Shown: in pieces, positions 25,429 to 34,055 of the stretch
How positions within the stretch are numbered: position 1 is the stretch's first letter
Layout of the letters: every line of letters starts with the position of its first letter
Assembly: GCA_033765145.1 (NCBI GenBank)
Contig: JANRIH010000002.1
Coordinates: 1-64,000 of the forward strand
Origin: JAGVSR01 sp033765145
GTDB lineage: Bacteria > Pseudomonadota > Alphaproteobacteria > Rhizobiales > Hyphomicrobiaceae
DNA length: 64,000 nt
Reading direction: 5' to 3'
Notes under the pieces: generated by a model
The model's input: the letters and a program-made list of their open reading frames with translations, nothing else
Told to the model about the DNA's origin: nothing
Databases searched by the model: none
Translations under genes and position numbers: made by a program

Positions 25429-28400
25429 AGATCACGAAGAAGTCTGCTGCGGTGATTGTGGGCCTCGTCGAGAGCATTGCAAACTGCGTCGCGCCACCTG
25501 CGCCGTTGCCGTTGGTGTCGTAGAAGAGCGCGCCGGTCGCCGTATTGTAGATGACGCGATCGTCTGCCTCCGTCGCCGTGCCTGTTGCGTTGGCTTTGAA
25601 CGCCGCGGCTGTGAGCGCGCCCGCGGCAAGAAGCGTGAACAATCCAGCGCCGGTGTTCTCGAGGTGGATGACGTCGTTCTGCCCGGCATTCGAGAAATCA
25701 CTGATCGTATCGCGGTTCGTCGCTGTCGGCTGCGTGTTGAAAACGAACACGTCACTCCCCGCGCCACCCGCCAACGTGTCATTGCCTGTGCCGCCTTTCA
25801 GCGTATCGTTGCCCGCGCCGCCGACGAGGCTGTCGTTGCCGCCCGCGCCATCGAGAATGTTGTTACCCGTGCTGCCGGTGATCACATTCGCGAGCGCGTT
25901 GCCCGTGCCGTTGATATTGCCCGAGAGCAGCGTCAGATGATCGACCGTCGCGAAGGATGCCAGCGTCCGCGTGATCGTCGTCGTAATGGTATCGATGCCG
26001 CCCGTGTCCGTGATGACGTCACTGCCGCTGGCGAGCACGTAGGTGTCGTTGCCGAGCCCGCCGTTCAGAGTATCGGTCAACGCGCCGCCGTCGAGCAGGT
26101 TGTTGCCCGTGCTGCCCGTGATGACGTTGGCGAGACCATTGCCCGTACCGTTGATGTTGCCCGACACGAGCGTCAACCGCTCGATGGCGACATAGGAGGC
26201 AAGCGATCGCGTCATCGTGGTCGTGATCGTATCCGTCCCGCCCGTATCGGTCACGACGTCGCTTCCGCTCGAAAGCACGTAGGTGTCGTTCCCGAGACCG
26301 CCATTCAGCGTGTCGGTCAATCCGCTGCCGTCGAGCAGATTGCCGACCGTGTTGCCGGTAATGACGTTCGCCAGATTATTTCCCGTTCCCGTGACGGCCG
26401 ACCCCGTCAGAACAAGGTTTTCGATAGCAGGATAGGAAGCCAGGTTCCGCCCGATGCTCGAGCGGATCGTGTCGACCCCCCCGGTGTCGATCACAACGTC
26501 GTTGCCATTCCCGAGATAGTAGAGGTCGTTGCCAAGCCCGCCTTCCAGTGTATCCGGATCGTCGTCGGAACCTTCAAAACCTCCATCCAGCGTATCATTT
26601 CCGCCGAACCCGCGAAGTGTTTCGGATTCGAGGCGTCCCTCGAGGAAATCGTTGCCACTACCCCCATCGATTGGATTGATATTGTCGAGCACCTCGATCC
26701 GGACGGTCTGCGTATCGACGCCGCCTCGTCCGTCGCTGACCTGAACGATGACCTCATAGATGTTGTCACCATTGGAATCCGCCGGCATTTCGAAGTTCGG
26801 GATGCCGAAAAATTCGATTTGAACGTCGAAATCGTTGAACGCGATGAAGAGATCATCCTGATCCGGCCCGCCGATGATCGTGTAGGTGAGGTCGTCGTTG
26901 TCCGGGTCCGCCGCCAGGATCGTATAGGCCGGGTCCTGTAAATTTTCGCGAACCTGGATGTTCGCAATATTGCCGCCGCCGCCTGACGTGATGACCGGCG
27001 CCTTATTGGCCACCTCGACGACGACGCCGCCCGCGCCGTCCGACGTCACCGTGAAATCGTCATCGTCGTTGGCATCGGAGAGCGCAAGTGTCGTCACGAC
27101 CGACAATCCATTGAAGACCGTCAGGACGTTCGTCGTATCGTCGAAGGTCGCCGTGGTCGCGGTCGCGCTCGCAATTCGAATGCGGTCCTGTGAATCGAAG
27201 TTCGTAATGACGCCGTCGAAGCCCGAAACCGCACCCGCGAGGAAGTGCAAGGTGCCGAAGCTGTCGGCGAACGTGTCGTCGAAATTGACCGTCTGGCTCG
27301 CGCTCACTGTGCCATTGATCTGCAGAGTCGCATCGCCCTTGATCTTGATGGTGCCGGTGCCGGAGATGTTGCCGTTGACCGTCAGCACCTTGTCCGCCAG
27401 CGCGGTGTCGAAATCCGTCGCGTGCAACTCACCGTTGTTGACGACGGGCGCGTTGATCGTTCCGGTTCCCTGGACGAGACCGTCCGTCTGAACGCGCATC
27501 GCGCCGGCCACCGTCGTTCCCGGCGTCCCGACTTGGACCGTTCCCGCGGTTGTGATGTTGAGTGTGCCATCGCCCCAGATTGTGAGCGTCTCCCCAACCG
27601 ACAGCGCTCCGCTGTTCGAGACCGTCACTGTGCCCGAACCACCGTCTGACGTCGCGCCGCCGATCGCCATGGCGCTCGTGACGGTGAGCGCCGAACTTGC
27701 ATCCATGATCGAGAGCGTACCGCTTCCCGACACCGTGCCGAGCGTGAGCGCCGCAGTCGTGATCGTCGCCTGTTCGCGCAGCGTCAGGCTTCCCGTGCCG
27801 TCGAAGCCGATAGCGATCGAAACATCGCTCCACGACGTTCCCAAGTTTTCGACGATAACGGTCCCGGTGCTGCCGGTGCTTTGCCCAATGACCGAGAACC
27901 CGGTGTTTGTGATATCCGCCCCGGTGTTGACATTGAGCGTTCCCGTGACACCGCCGGTCCCCGCAACATAGAACCCGAAACCGTTGTCGGCGGAAATGTC
28001 GAGCAACCCACCGTTCGCAAGCGTCAGCGAGCCATTCGCGCCGCCGCCAACGAGAAGACCGGAATCGAGCGTCAGCGTTGTGCCCACTCCGTCGACGGTG
28101 ACGGTGCTGCCGTTGCCGCCTGCCCCGCCGATGTACATCGATGCGGTGTTCTCCGTCACGTCAACGCTCATATCGGCGCCGCCGTTGAGGACGAGATGGC
28201 CAAGCTGGCTGAACCCGATGACGGCATTCTCGTTCGTGACCGTGAGCGTCGATCCTGAGCCAAACGTTGCCGTTTTGCCATCGCGGACCTGGAAGCCCGT
28301 CGGATTGTCCGGAAATTCATTCACACCCGAGACCGTGAAGGTGCCCGAGAACGTCGTCGATGCCAGAATTTCCATGAACCCGGCAGCACCCGGGCCTGAA

Positions 28401-28549
28401 ATTACTTGCCCATCCGTGCCGGTGATGATTGCGAAATCGAGACTACCTGGCGCGGTCGCCGATGGATTGCTGCCGGTCGAGAGATTGTTCCAGCTATTGG
28501 CGACGTTGAAGGCTCCATTGCCACCGTTCCAGAGCAATACGTCAGGCAT
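25427..28549 (-). CDS. RTX/beta-helix surface protein with type I secretion signal
   Basis: A 1040-residue acidic protein with no N-terminal signal peptide. Residues 1-510 are autotransporter-like beta-helix repeats (G-S-L-T-L-x-N-G-G type). About 515-640 is a cadherin-like Ca-binding module (APVITSGG, AADPDNDDLTYTI, VQVSDGRGGVDTQTV). About 645-905 holds three copies of an 80-residue repeat. Classic RTX nonapeptides follow (GGAGNDTLKGGTGNDTLAGG, near 920). The tail (LSTRPTITAADFFVI) is a type I secretion signal with a hydrophobic end. It should be exported by the ABC/HlyD pair at 8589-12064, fold with calcium and stay on or near the cell surface. The ATG follows AAGGA. Confidence 0.9.
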   Translation of the reverse strand: MPDVLLWNGGNGAFNVANSWNNLSTGSNPSATAPGSLDFAIITGTDGQVISGPGAAGFMEILASTTFSGTFTVSGVNEFPDNPTGFQVRDGKTATFGSGSTLTVTNENAVIGFSQLGHLVLNGGADMSVDVTENTASMYIGGAGGNGSTVTVDGVGTTLTLDSGLLVGGGANGSLTLANGGLLDISADNGFGFYVAGTGGVTGTLNVNTGADITNTGFSVIGQSTGSTGTVIVENLGTSWSDVSIAIGFDGTGSLTLREQATITTAALTLGTVSGSGTLSIMDASSALTVTSAMAIGGATSDGGSGTVTVSNSGALSVGETLTIWGDGTLNITTAGTVQVGTPGTTVAGAMRVQTDGLVQGTGTINAPVVNNGELHATDFDTALADKVLTVNGNISGTGTIKIKGDATLQINGTVSASQTVNFDDTFADSFGTLHFLAGAVSGFDGVITNFDSQDRIRIASATATTATFDDTTNVLTVFNGLSVVTTLALSDANDDDDFTVTSDGAGGVVVEVANKAPVITSGGGGNIANIQVRENLQDPAYTILAADPDNDDLTYTIIGGPDQDDLFIAFNDFDVQIEFFGIPNFEMPADSNGDNIYEVIVQVSDGRGGVDTQTVRIEVLDNINPIDGGSGNDFLEGRLESETLRGFGGNDTLDGGFEGSDDDPDTLEGGLGNDLYYLGNGNDVVIDTGGVDTIRSSIGRNLASYPAIENLVLTGSAVTGTGNNLANVITGNTVGNLLDGSGLTDTLNGGLGNDTYVLSSGSDVVTDTGGTDTITTTMTRSLASYVAIERLTLVSGNINGTGNGLANVITGSTGNNLLDGGALTDTLNGGLGNDTYVLASGSDVITDTGGIDTITTTITRTLASFATVDHLTLLSGNINGTGNALANVITGSTGNNILDGAGGNDSLVGGAGNDTLKGGTGNDTLAGGAGSDVFVFNTQPTATNRDTISDFSNAGQNDVIHLENTGAGLFTLLAAGALTAAAFKANATGTATEADDRVIYNTATGALFYDTNGNGAGGATQFAMLSTRPTITAADFFVI
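25830..26550 (-). repeat. Three tandem 240-bp repeats inside the RTX gene
   Basis: The motif encoding GGLGND(L/T)Y(Y/V)L recurs at about 26528, 26288 and 26048, an exact 240-bp (80-residue) period. Each unit contains GxDTI, a linker with LASY/LASF, TLVSGNINGTGN-like text and NVITG. Copies 2 and 3 are nearly identical in protein and similar in DNA, which suggests recent duplication. Confidence 0.85.
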
Positions 28550-29021
28550 GATCCTTCATCCCTCTAATTCCGCGTTGGCTTTGACGTTCTGATTGAGTGG
28601 CCTCGACTTGAAATCCGGCGACCGAATGCGATCACAGTCACTGACAGGGCAATAGTAGGCTCCGACGTCCCGGTGATGACGCATCGGACGATTCGAGATC
28701 CGGCACGGGTCGTGTCCGCGATCGAAATACAATAGAATGCCGTCATCTATAGTGACGGCGAACGCAAAGCATCGTGGCCGACCCGGGCCATTACCTCGGG
28801 GGCCTTTGTATCAGGACGGACAAAGTGCCGCCAGATGCGCTGTGGAATGAAAGGTAAATGCCCGCGGATCGTATGTGACAGCCCGAACTGTAGAAGTCGG
28901 CACCATTCCAATCACGAAACGAACGCTAATCAGCGTCCTTCACGATCGCCGCGCGAGCCGAGGCAGCTCAACGCGCGCAATCCATTTTGAGCTAAGCCCC
29001 AGTCACCGAACGACAATCCAA
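28550..29021. other. Intergenic region upstream of the RTX gene
   Basis: This 472-bp stretch separates the RTX start from the stop of the FecR gene on the same strand and must hold the RTX promoter. It contains the palindrome at 28739-28759. No protein gene is supported and no sigma-54 core is found. Confidence 0.5.
28739..28759. promoter_or_regulatory. Palindromic operator candidate upstream of the RTX gene
   Basis: A perfect 7-bp inverted repeat GCCGTCA-N7-TGACGGC, centred on CTATAG, lies 190 bp upstream of the RTX start. The spacing suits a dimeric regulator. The regulator is unknown. Confidence 0.35.
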
Positions 29022-29810
29022 TCAGAACCGGAGAACTTTCTTCACCGCGCGCTTGACCCCTCTGGCGCCGCGCTTCACCACCTGGACGGACTTTTTCACA
29101 GGTCGTTCGATAATTTGCGTCGTTCTCAAGCGCCGGATGGGATCAATGCGTAGGACCTTGCCGACAAAGGGAAACGCCGAGCCGACGCTCACGCCTGGGA
29201 TGAGCCCGGTCGTGAAGCGGATGGGCTCGGACAGGACGCCACCAAGCGTCGCGTGAACGATGCGGCCCCGGCTGTTGTGACGACGGCACGTGTTCGACTT
29301 CGTGCAGATGTCGACCTCGCCCTCGTGCAGCAGAACGAGCGTATCTCCCGTGCCGTCGACATAGACGTCGAAGACAGTTCCGCGCACGCCGACCGTCGCT
29401 GACGGCGTTTCGATCCGATAGGCCTCTTTCTTTTCAGAGCCCGTGATGAACCGGAACGTGCCCTTGAGGAAGTTGACCCCGATCGTCGTGACACCGTCCG
29501 ACTTGCTGATCACGAACTCGTCGAGTTTCAGGCTGGCGTTGGGGCCGAGCGCAAGTTTCGTCTCGTCATCGAGCTTCAGTTCAACCTGCGCTCCATTGCC
29601 CGTTTCGAGAAGCTCGCTCTGATGGACGCGCGAGCCCTCCGGCAGATCGCGCTTGTCCTCGCCGAGAGTCGCGACGACCTCCTTCTTCACGAGCACGGCC
29701 GTCCCGATTTCGCTGGCGGCGTTGTCCGCGAACGCCGGCGGCGCCAACGTCGTCAGAGCAACCATAAAGGTAAACGTTCCCCACCCCAAAGACCCGCGCG
29801 CACCCAGCAT
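29022..29810 (-). CDS. FecR-domain secreted protein
   Basis: A 262-residue exported protein. Residues 1-28 are a signal peptide ending AFA. The FecR domain (about 35-170) shows GTAVLVKKEVVATLGEDKRDL, LLETGNGAQVELKLDDETKLALGPNASLKL, GTFRFITG, IETPSATVGVRGTVFDVYV and TLVLLHEGEVDICT. The C-terminus is highly basic (KKSVQVVKRGARGVKRAVKKVLRF), an odd feature that could bind polyanions such as the exopolysaccharide. It is divergent from the CHASE2 phosphatase, a pairing often seen for FecR and CHASE2 proteins. Confidence 0.85.
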   Translation of the reverse strand: MLGARGSLGWGTFTFMVALTTLAPPAFADNAASEIGTAVLVKKEVVATLGEDKRDLPEGSRVHQSELLETGNGAQVELKLDDETKLALGPNASLKLDEFVISKSDGVTTIGVNFLKGTFRFITGSEKKEAYRIETPSATVGVRGTVFDVYVDGTGDTLVLLHEGEVDICTKSNTCRRHNSRGRIVHATLGGVLSEPIRFTTGLIPGVSVGSAFPFVGKVLRIDPIRRLRTTQIIERPVKKSVQVVKRGARGVKRAVKKVLRF

Positions 29811-29909
29811 GCGTCACCCGCCCCACTCGAAGTCGATTGTTGATGTTCCGTTGAAGTCCCTTAGTCTGTAACACACGTGCACCGCGCGAACAGGGGAAAT
29901 TCCGCTTTC

Positions 29910-32027
29910 ATGCTGACGGTCAAGACGCCACGGGAACGGTGGCTTGGTATCGGCGCGGCCTACTGGACGATTGTCTTCGCCGTCGTGATTGCGAGCGTCG
30001 CCGTGCGTCACGCTGATCCCGGCTTCTTCGCGCGCCTGCGCCTGCTCGGCTTCGACATGCTCCAACAAACTTGGCCACGCACGCCTGACGCCAACTATCC
30101 CGTCCGCATCATCGATATCGACGAGCGCTCGTTGTCCGAGTTCGGCAACTGGCCCTGGCGTCGCGATCTGCTTGCAACGCTCGTCGATCGCCTCGCCGCA
30201 GCCGGAGCACGGGTCATCGTCTTCGACGTCGTCTTTCCTGACGCGACAACGAGCACAAACACTGTGCAGTCCGTCGAGAATTCAGGCACGCCGAGCAACA
30301 AAGTTGCGCGATTTGCCGAGAAAGCAATCAATCCTCTCGATGCCGCCTTCGCCGACGCGATCGATCGGAACACGGTCGTCCTCGGAATGATCGGCACGGC
30401 GCGCCCGTCCACCACCGTGCCCAACGCCAAGGCCTCGTTCGCGACGATCGGCAAGGATGTCGAGAGCTTTGCGCCGGGCCTCAGGGGCGCGTCTGGAAAT
30501 CTCGCAGTGTTCGAAGAGAAGGCCTCGGGCGTCGGAACCCTTAACTGGTTCCCCGATCACGATCAGATACTGCGGCGCATTCCTCTCGTCGTTCGCATCG
30601 GAGACCAGCTCTACCCCTCCCTCGCCGCGGAGACAATCCGCGTCGGCAACACGGCCAAGACCATCCGCGTGCGATCGGCGGGAGACGGGGGCTTTTCGGG
30701 TGACATCGGCATCACGGCCATCGATCTCGGCAAACGGCCGGTCGCGACCGACGCAGACGGCCAGATATGGCTCTGGTTCACACGGCACGATCCGAAACGC
30801 TCGTTGTCCGCCGCGGACGTTCTCAATGGAACGCTCGCGCCGGGCGTGCTCGACGGACGCGTCGCGATCATCGGCACCAGCGCGCCGGGCCTGTTCGATC
30901 TGCGCGCCACGCCGCTCGATCCCGTGATTTCCGGCGTCGAGATCAACGCCCAGGCCATCGAGCAGCTGTTGTCCGGCCGCCCTCTCTACCGCCCCGACTT
31001 CGCAAAGGGGCTCGAGATCGCGATGACGATCCTCTCGGCCTTGATACTCGCGGGGCTCGTCTTCTTCTACGGGGCCGGTGTCGCCGCCATCGTCGGCTTC
31101 GGGGCCGTCGGCGTTTTCGCACTCGGCAGTCTCGCGGCCTTCTCGCAGGGCATCCTGCTCGACGCCGTCTTCCCGATCCTCGCCAATTCCGCTACCTACA
31201 TCGCCGGCACGGGATATCTCTATTACGAAGCCGAGAGCGAGCGGAACCGCAACCGCGAGGCGCTCGAACGCATCGCCCGCGAAATGGAAGCGGCGGCCCA
31301 GATCCAGCGCACGTTCCTGCCGAAGGATCTTCCCGGCGGCCCCATGAGCGATGCATTCGATATCTTCGCCGTCATGAAGCCCGCGAAATCCGTCGGCGGT
31401 GATTTCTACGATTACTTCCTGACCCACGGCGGCAAACTTGGCTTCGCGGTCGGAGACGTTTCTGGAAAGGGCGTTCCGGCTGCGCTCTTCATGAGCGTAT
31501 CGCGCACGGTATTGCGCACGGTGGCCTTCGAGGACCACGCGCCGGGCGAAGTTCTGACCCGCGTCAACGCCATTCTCGCGCGCGATAACACGGAAGGCAT
31601 GTTCGTCACGATCTTCTACGCCGTGCTCGACCTCAAAACCGGCGAACTCGAATTTTCGAGCGCGGGTCACGACGACGCCCTTTTGCTGTCAGGAAGCGGC
31701 TCGCACGAAGCTCTCGGATACATGGGCCCGGCCATCGGCCTGTTCGACTTCAGCACCTATCCGACCGGGACCCGCCATCTGGCGCCGGCCGACACGATGC
31801 TGCTGCTGACCGACGGCATCACGGAAGCCTTCAATATCGATGGCCGCGTCTTCGGCGCCGAGCGCCTCGCAAAATCCGCGAGGCGTCGGACCTACGAGAC
31901 CGCGACAGGACTCGTCGAGGCCATTACGGCGGAGGTCACGCGATTTTCGGAAGGGACCGAGCAGTCCGACGACATCACGGTCGTGGCAATGCGCTACCGG
32001 GGACGGGCGGCGACAGCTCACACGTGA
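29910..32027 (+). CDS. CHASE2-domain PP2C-type (SpoIIE-like) serine phosphatase
   Basis: A membrane receptor-phosphatase of 705 residues. It has one N-terminal span (about 12-32), an extracytoplasmic CHASE2 sensor (about 45-330, with VRIIDIDERSLSEFGNWPWRRDL and ISGVEINAQAIEQLL), three spans (about 345-425), a short coiled linker, then the PP2C/SpoIIE phosphatase. Metal-site motifs are SVGGDFYDYF, VGDVSGKGVPAALFM, SAGHDDALLL and LLLTDGITEAF. It should dephosphorylate a STAS antagonist, most simply the one at 32421-32756. The ATG at 29910 follows AGGGGAAA; a GTG at 29877 lacks a ribosome site. Its 3' end overlaps the convergent kinase gene by 53 bp. Confidence 0.9.
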   Translation: MLTVKTPRERWLGIGAAYWTIVFAVVIASVAVRHADPGFFARLRLLGFDMLQQTWPRTPDANYPVRIIDIDERSLSEFGNWPWRRDLLATLVDRLAAAGARVIVFDVVFPDATTSTNTVQSVENSGTPSNKVARFAEKAINPLDAAFADAIDRNTVVLGMIGTARPSTTVPNAKASFATIGKDVESFAPGLRGASGNLAVFEEKASGVGTLNWFPDHDQILRRIPLVVRIGDQLYPSLAAETIRVGNTAKTIRVRSAGDGGFSGDIGITAIDLGKRPVATDADGQIWLWFTRHDPKRSLSAADVLNGTLAPGVLDGRVAIIGTSAPGLFDLRATPLDPVISGVEINAQAIEQLLSGRPLYRPDFAKGLEIAMTILSALILAGLVFFYGAGVAAIVGFGAVGVFALGSLAAFSQGILLDAVFPILANSATYIAGTGYLYYEAESERNRNREALERIAREMEAAAQIQRTFLPKDLPGGPMSDAFDIFAVMKPAKSVGGDFYDYFLTHGGKLGFAVGDVSGKGVPAALFMSVSRTVLRTVAFEDHAPGEVLTRVNAILARDNTEGMFVTIFYAVLDLKTGELEFSSAGHDDALLLSGSGSHEALGYMGPAIGLFDFSTYPTGTRHLAPADTMLLLTDGITEAFNIDGRVFGAERLAKSARRRTYETATGLVEAITAEVTRFSEGTEQSDDITVVAMRYRGRAATAHT

Positions 32028-32421
32028 AGCTCAATCGGTTGAGCCCGGCGCTGTGCCTGTACTCGAGATTCGTCACACGCTCTTTGACGAGCGCGAGACC
32101 GAAACCACCAGGCTCGCACGTCATGAGATCGCGCCCCCTGGGCGGCTCGTAGGTTCGGATGTCGAAATAGGCGCCGTTGTCCGAGACGAGCGCACTCGCG
32201 CGTCCCGGCAGGAGTTCGATTTCGATGAGGATCGAGGGATCGACCGTGTCCCTGAGGCCGTAGGCGATGAGATTGGCCAGAATCTCGTTGAGGCACAGCT
32301 TGGTGTCGAAGCCGAGCGACGCCTCGATTGCGCTCGCTGCCAACCGTTCATCGAGCCACTGGTTGAAACGTCCGACTTCGGCAGCACTGGGTTCGAGGTG
32401 GATCTGATCGACAACGCGCAT
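31975..32421 (-). CDS. RsbW-like serine kinase / anti-sigma factor (HATPase)
   Basis: A 148-residue GHKL ATPase that would phosphorylate a STAS-domain antagonist. The N-box is LCLNEILANLIAYGL, the G1 region is VSDNGAYFDI and the G2 region is GGFGLALVKERV. The ATG at 32421 overlaps the stop of the STAS gene as TGATG, so the two are translationally coupled. Its 3' end runs 53 bp into the phosphatase gene on the other strand, giving antisense overlap. Kinase, antagonist and phosphatase together form a complete partner-switch set; the final target is not encoded nearby. Confidence 0.85.
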   Translation of the reverse strand: MRVVDQIHLEPSAAEVGRFNQWLDERLAASAIEASLGFDTKLCLNEILANLIAYGLRDTVDPSILIEIELLPGRASALVSDNGAYFDIRTYEPPRGRDLMTCEPGGFGLALVKERVTNLEYRHSAGLNRLSFTCELSPPVPGSALPRP

Positions 32422-32756
32422 CAAGTGCACGCAGCGATCGCGGCGTTTTGGTCCGCGACCACGGGAATGATCGCGTCGATGCCCGTGGATCTGAGCACCT
32501 TGCGGGCATCGTCAGACGGATTGAAGACGACGAGCCGGCCGTTCCGCGCCCCGATGGCGCGCGCGGCCTTCACGAGCACTCTGATGCCGATAGACGCAAG
32601 GAAGGACAGATCGGTGAAATCCACGATGACCTTGTCGTTCTTGGCGGCAATCGCGCCGAACGGAACTTCAACATCTGCCGCGCCGGCAAGATCGAGCGCC
32701 CCGCTCAATTTCACTTTCAAGATCCCGCCCGGAAGCTCGGTCTGATCCAAACGCAT
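32421..32756 (-). CDS. STAS-domain anti-sigma factor antagonist (RsbV-like)
   Basis: A 111-residue single STAS domain: LKVKLSGALDLAGAADVEVPF, KVIVDFTDLSFLASIGIRVLVKAARAI and GRLVVFNPSDDARKVLRSTGID. Ser55 in FLASIGIR aligns with the phosphorylated serine of RsbV. Phosphorylation by the adjacent kinase would switch it off and the CHASE2 phosphatase would restore it. AGGAGGG lies just before the ATG. It sits 105 bp downstream of glsA on the same strand, so read-through from the glutaminase promoter is likely. Confidence 0.88.
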   Translation of the reverse strand: MRLDQTELPGGILKVKLSGALDLAGAADVEVPFGAIAAKNDKVIVDFTDLSFLASIGIRVLVKAARAIGARNGRLVVFNPSDDARKVLRSTGIDAIIPVVADQNAAIAACT

Positions 32757-32861
32757 GCGTCCCTCCTAGAGATGATCGGCTTGTTCGTCAGCCGTCGAGA
32801 TTTGTTTAGAAGTGCGAGGCAGTGACCAACCGGGCTCGCGCCGGCCGCCGGTATGTCGCAA

Positions 32862-34055
32862 CTAGGCCTGTACGTCGTCCGGGTGGAAGAAGGAGCCGAC
32901 GAACGCCGAGCCGGTGTTCGTGAGATCGAACGAATGCAGTCCGAGTACATTCGACATCATCCGGAAGCTTTCGATCCCGCGGACCGAATTGCCGTTCCGG
33001 TCGAGCCGTGGCGAATAGGAGCCGACGCCGATCTGGCGGTTGACGACACCGAGAATGCCGCCGCCGACGCCACTCTTTGCGGGAATGCCGACTTCGAACG
33101 CCCATCCGCCTGAGAAATCGTACATGCCACACGTGAACATCACCGCCTGCACGTCGCGCACCGCGTCGATGTCGAAAACCTGTTTCCCAGTGACCGGATT
33201 GACGCCGAGGTTCGCGATCGTGGCGCCGATGACGGCGAGGTCTTTCGCCGTCACCAGGATCGAGCACTGCTTGAAGTAGAGATCGAGCGCGGGCTCGACC
33301 GGCTCCGACATCGCGCCGACACTCAAGAGGAGGTGCCCAATCGCACGATTGCGATGCCCGGTCGCCGCCTCGGAGCGATAGACGTCCTCGTTGAGACGCA
33401 AGGGACGCCCCGCCGCATCCGAGAACCTTTGAAGCACCGCCCCGAATCCCGCGTCAGCTCCGAGCTTGTCGCGGATCATGCCCGAAATCGCGATGGCCCC
33501 GGCGTTGACCATGGGGTTGTACGGGCGGCGCGTCACGGGGCTGAACTCGATCGCGTTGAAAGGATCCCCGCTCGGCTCGACACCGACGCACGCAAGCACG
33601 GCCTCTCGGCCCCAGAGTTCGAGCGCCATGCAGTAAGTGAGTGCCTTCGACGTCGACTGAATAGTGAATTCGACGTCCGCGTCGCCGTACGTATGCACCT
33701 GCCCCTTCGTCGTCGCGATCGCGATGCCATATCGATCCGCATCGACCTTGGCCAATTCGGGGATGTAGTCGGCAAGTGCCCCGGACCGGTTCGCCTGCGT
33801 CCGCACATGGATGTCGGCCAGCATCTTCTCGACCTGTGAACCTGACGCCGCGGCAGGATTGACTTGGTCCATCTGTCCACCCGTATCGAACTGGAAAAGG
33901 AGACCGTTGGCCTTGAGCGACGCGGCCTCGACGGGCCGCGCGACGCTTCCAGCGGACGCAGGAGTGAGATGAGCCGTCGTGGAAACACCCGCAGACGGAG
34001 GCGCTGCCTCGGGCACGCCCTCACGACCATTCTTTTTCCAGAAACCCCAAGCCAT
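32862..34055 (-). CDS. glsA: Glutaminase
   Basis: Converts glutamine to glutamate and ammonia in the cytoplasm. The beta-lactamase-like domain occupies about 75-375. It has the catalytic Ser and Lys in FTIQSTSKALTY, NAIEFSPVTRRPYNPMVNAGAIA, ILVTAKDLAVIGATIANLGVNP and MYDFSGGWAFEVGIPAKSGVGGGI. At 397 residues it is longer than the usual ~310 because of an Ala/Pro-rich N-terminal extension of about 70 residues with unknown role. The same-strand STAS and kinase genes follow, recalling glutaminases fused to STAS domains in other bacteria. A sigma-54-like site lies upstream. Confidence 0.93.
   Translation of the reverse strand: MAWGFWKKNGREGVPEAAPPSAGVSTTAHLTPASAGSVARPVEAASLKANGLLFQFDTGGQMDQVNPAAASGSQVEKMLADIHVRTQANRSGALADYIPELAKVDADRYGIAIATTKGQVHTYGDADVEFTIQSTSKALTYCMALELWGREAVLACVGVEPSGDPFNAIEFSPVTRRPYNPMVNAGAIAISGMIRDKLGADAGFGAVLQRFSDAAGRPLRLNEDVYRSEAATGHRNRAIGHLLLSVGAMSEPVEPALDLYFKQCSILVTAKDLAVIGATIANLGVNPVTGKQVFDIDAVRDVQAVMFTCGMYDFSGGWAFEVGIPAKSGVGGGILGVVNRQIGVGSYSPRLDRNGNSVRGIESFRMMSNVLGLHSFDLTNTGSAFVGSFFHPDDVQA

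Noticed and set aside
25007..26941. A 644-residue plus-strand open frame opposite the RTX gene
   Set aside because: It mirrors the repeated RTX sequence and shows the low-complexity composition expected of a shadow. The minus-strand RTX frame has domain structure and a secretion tail.
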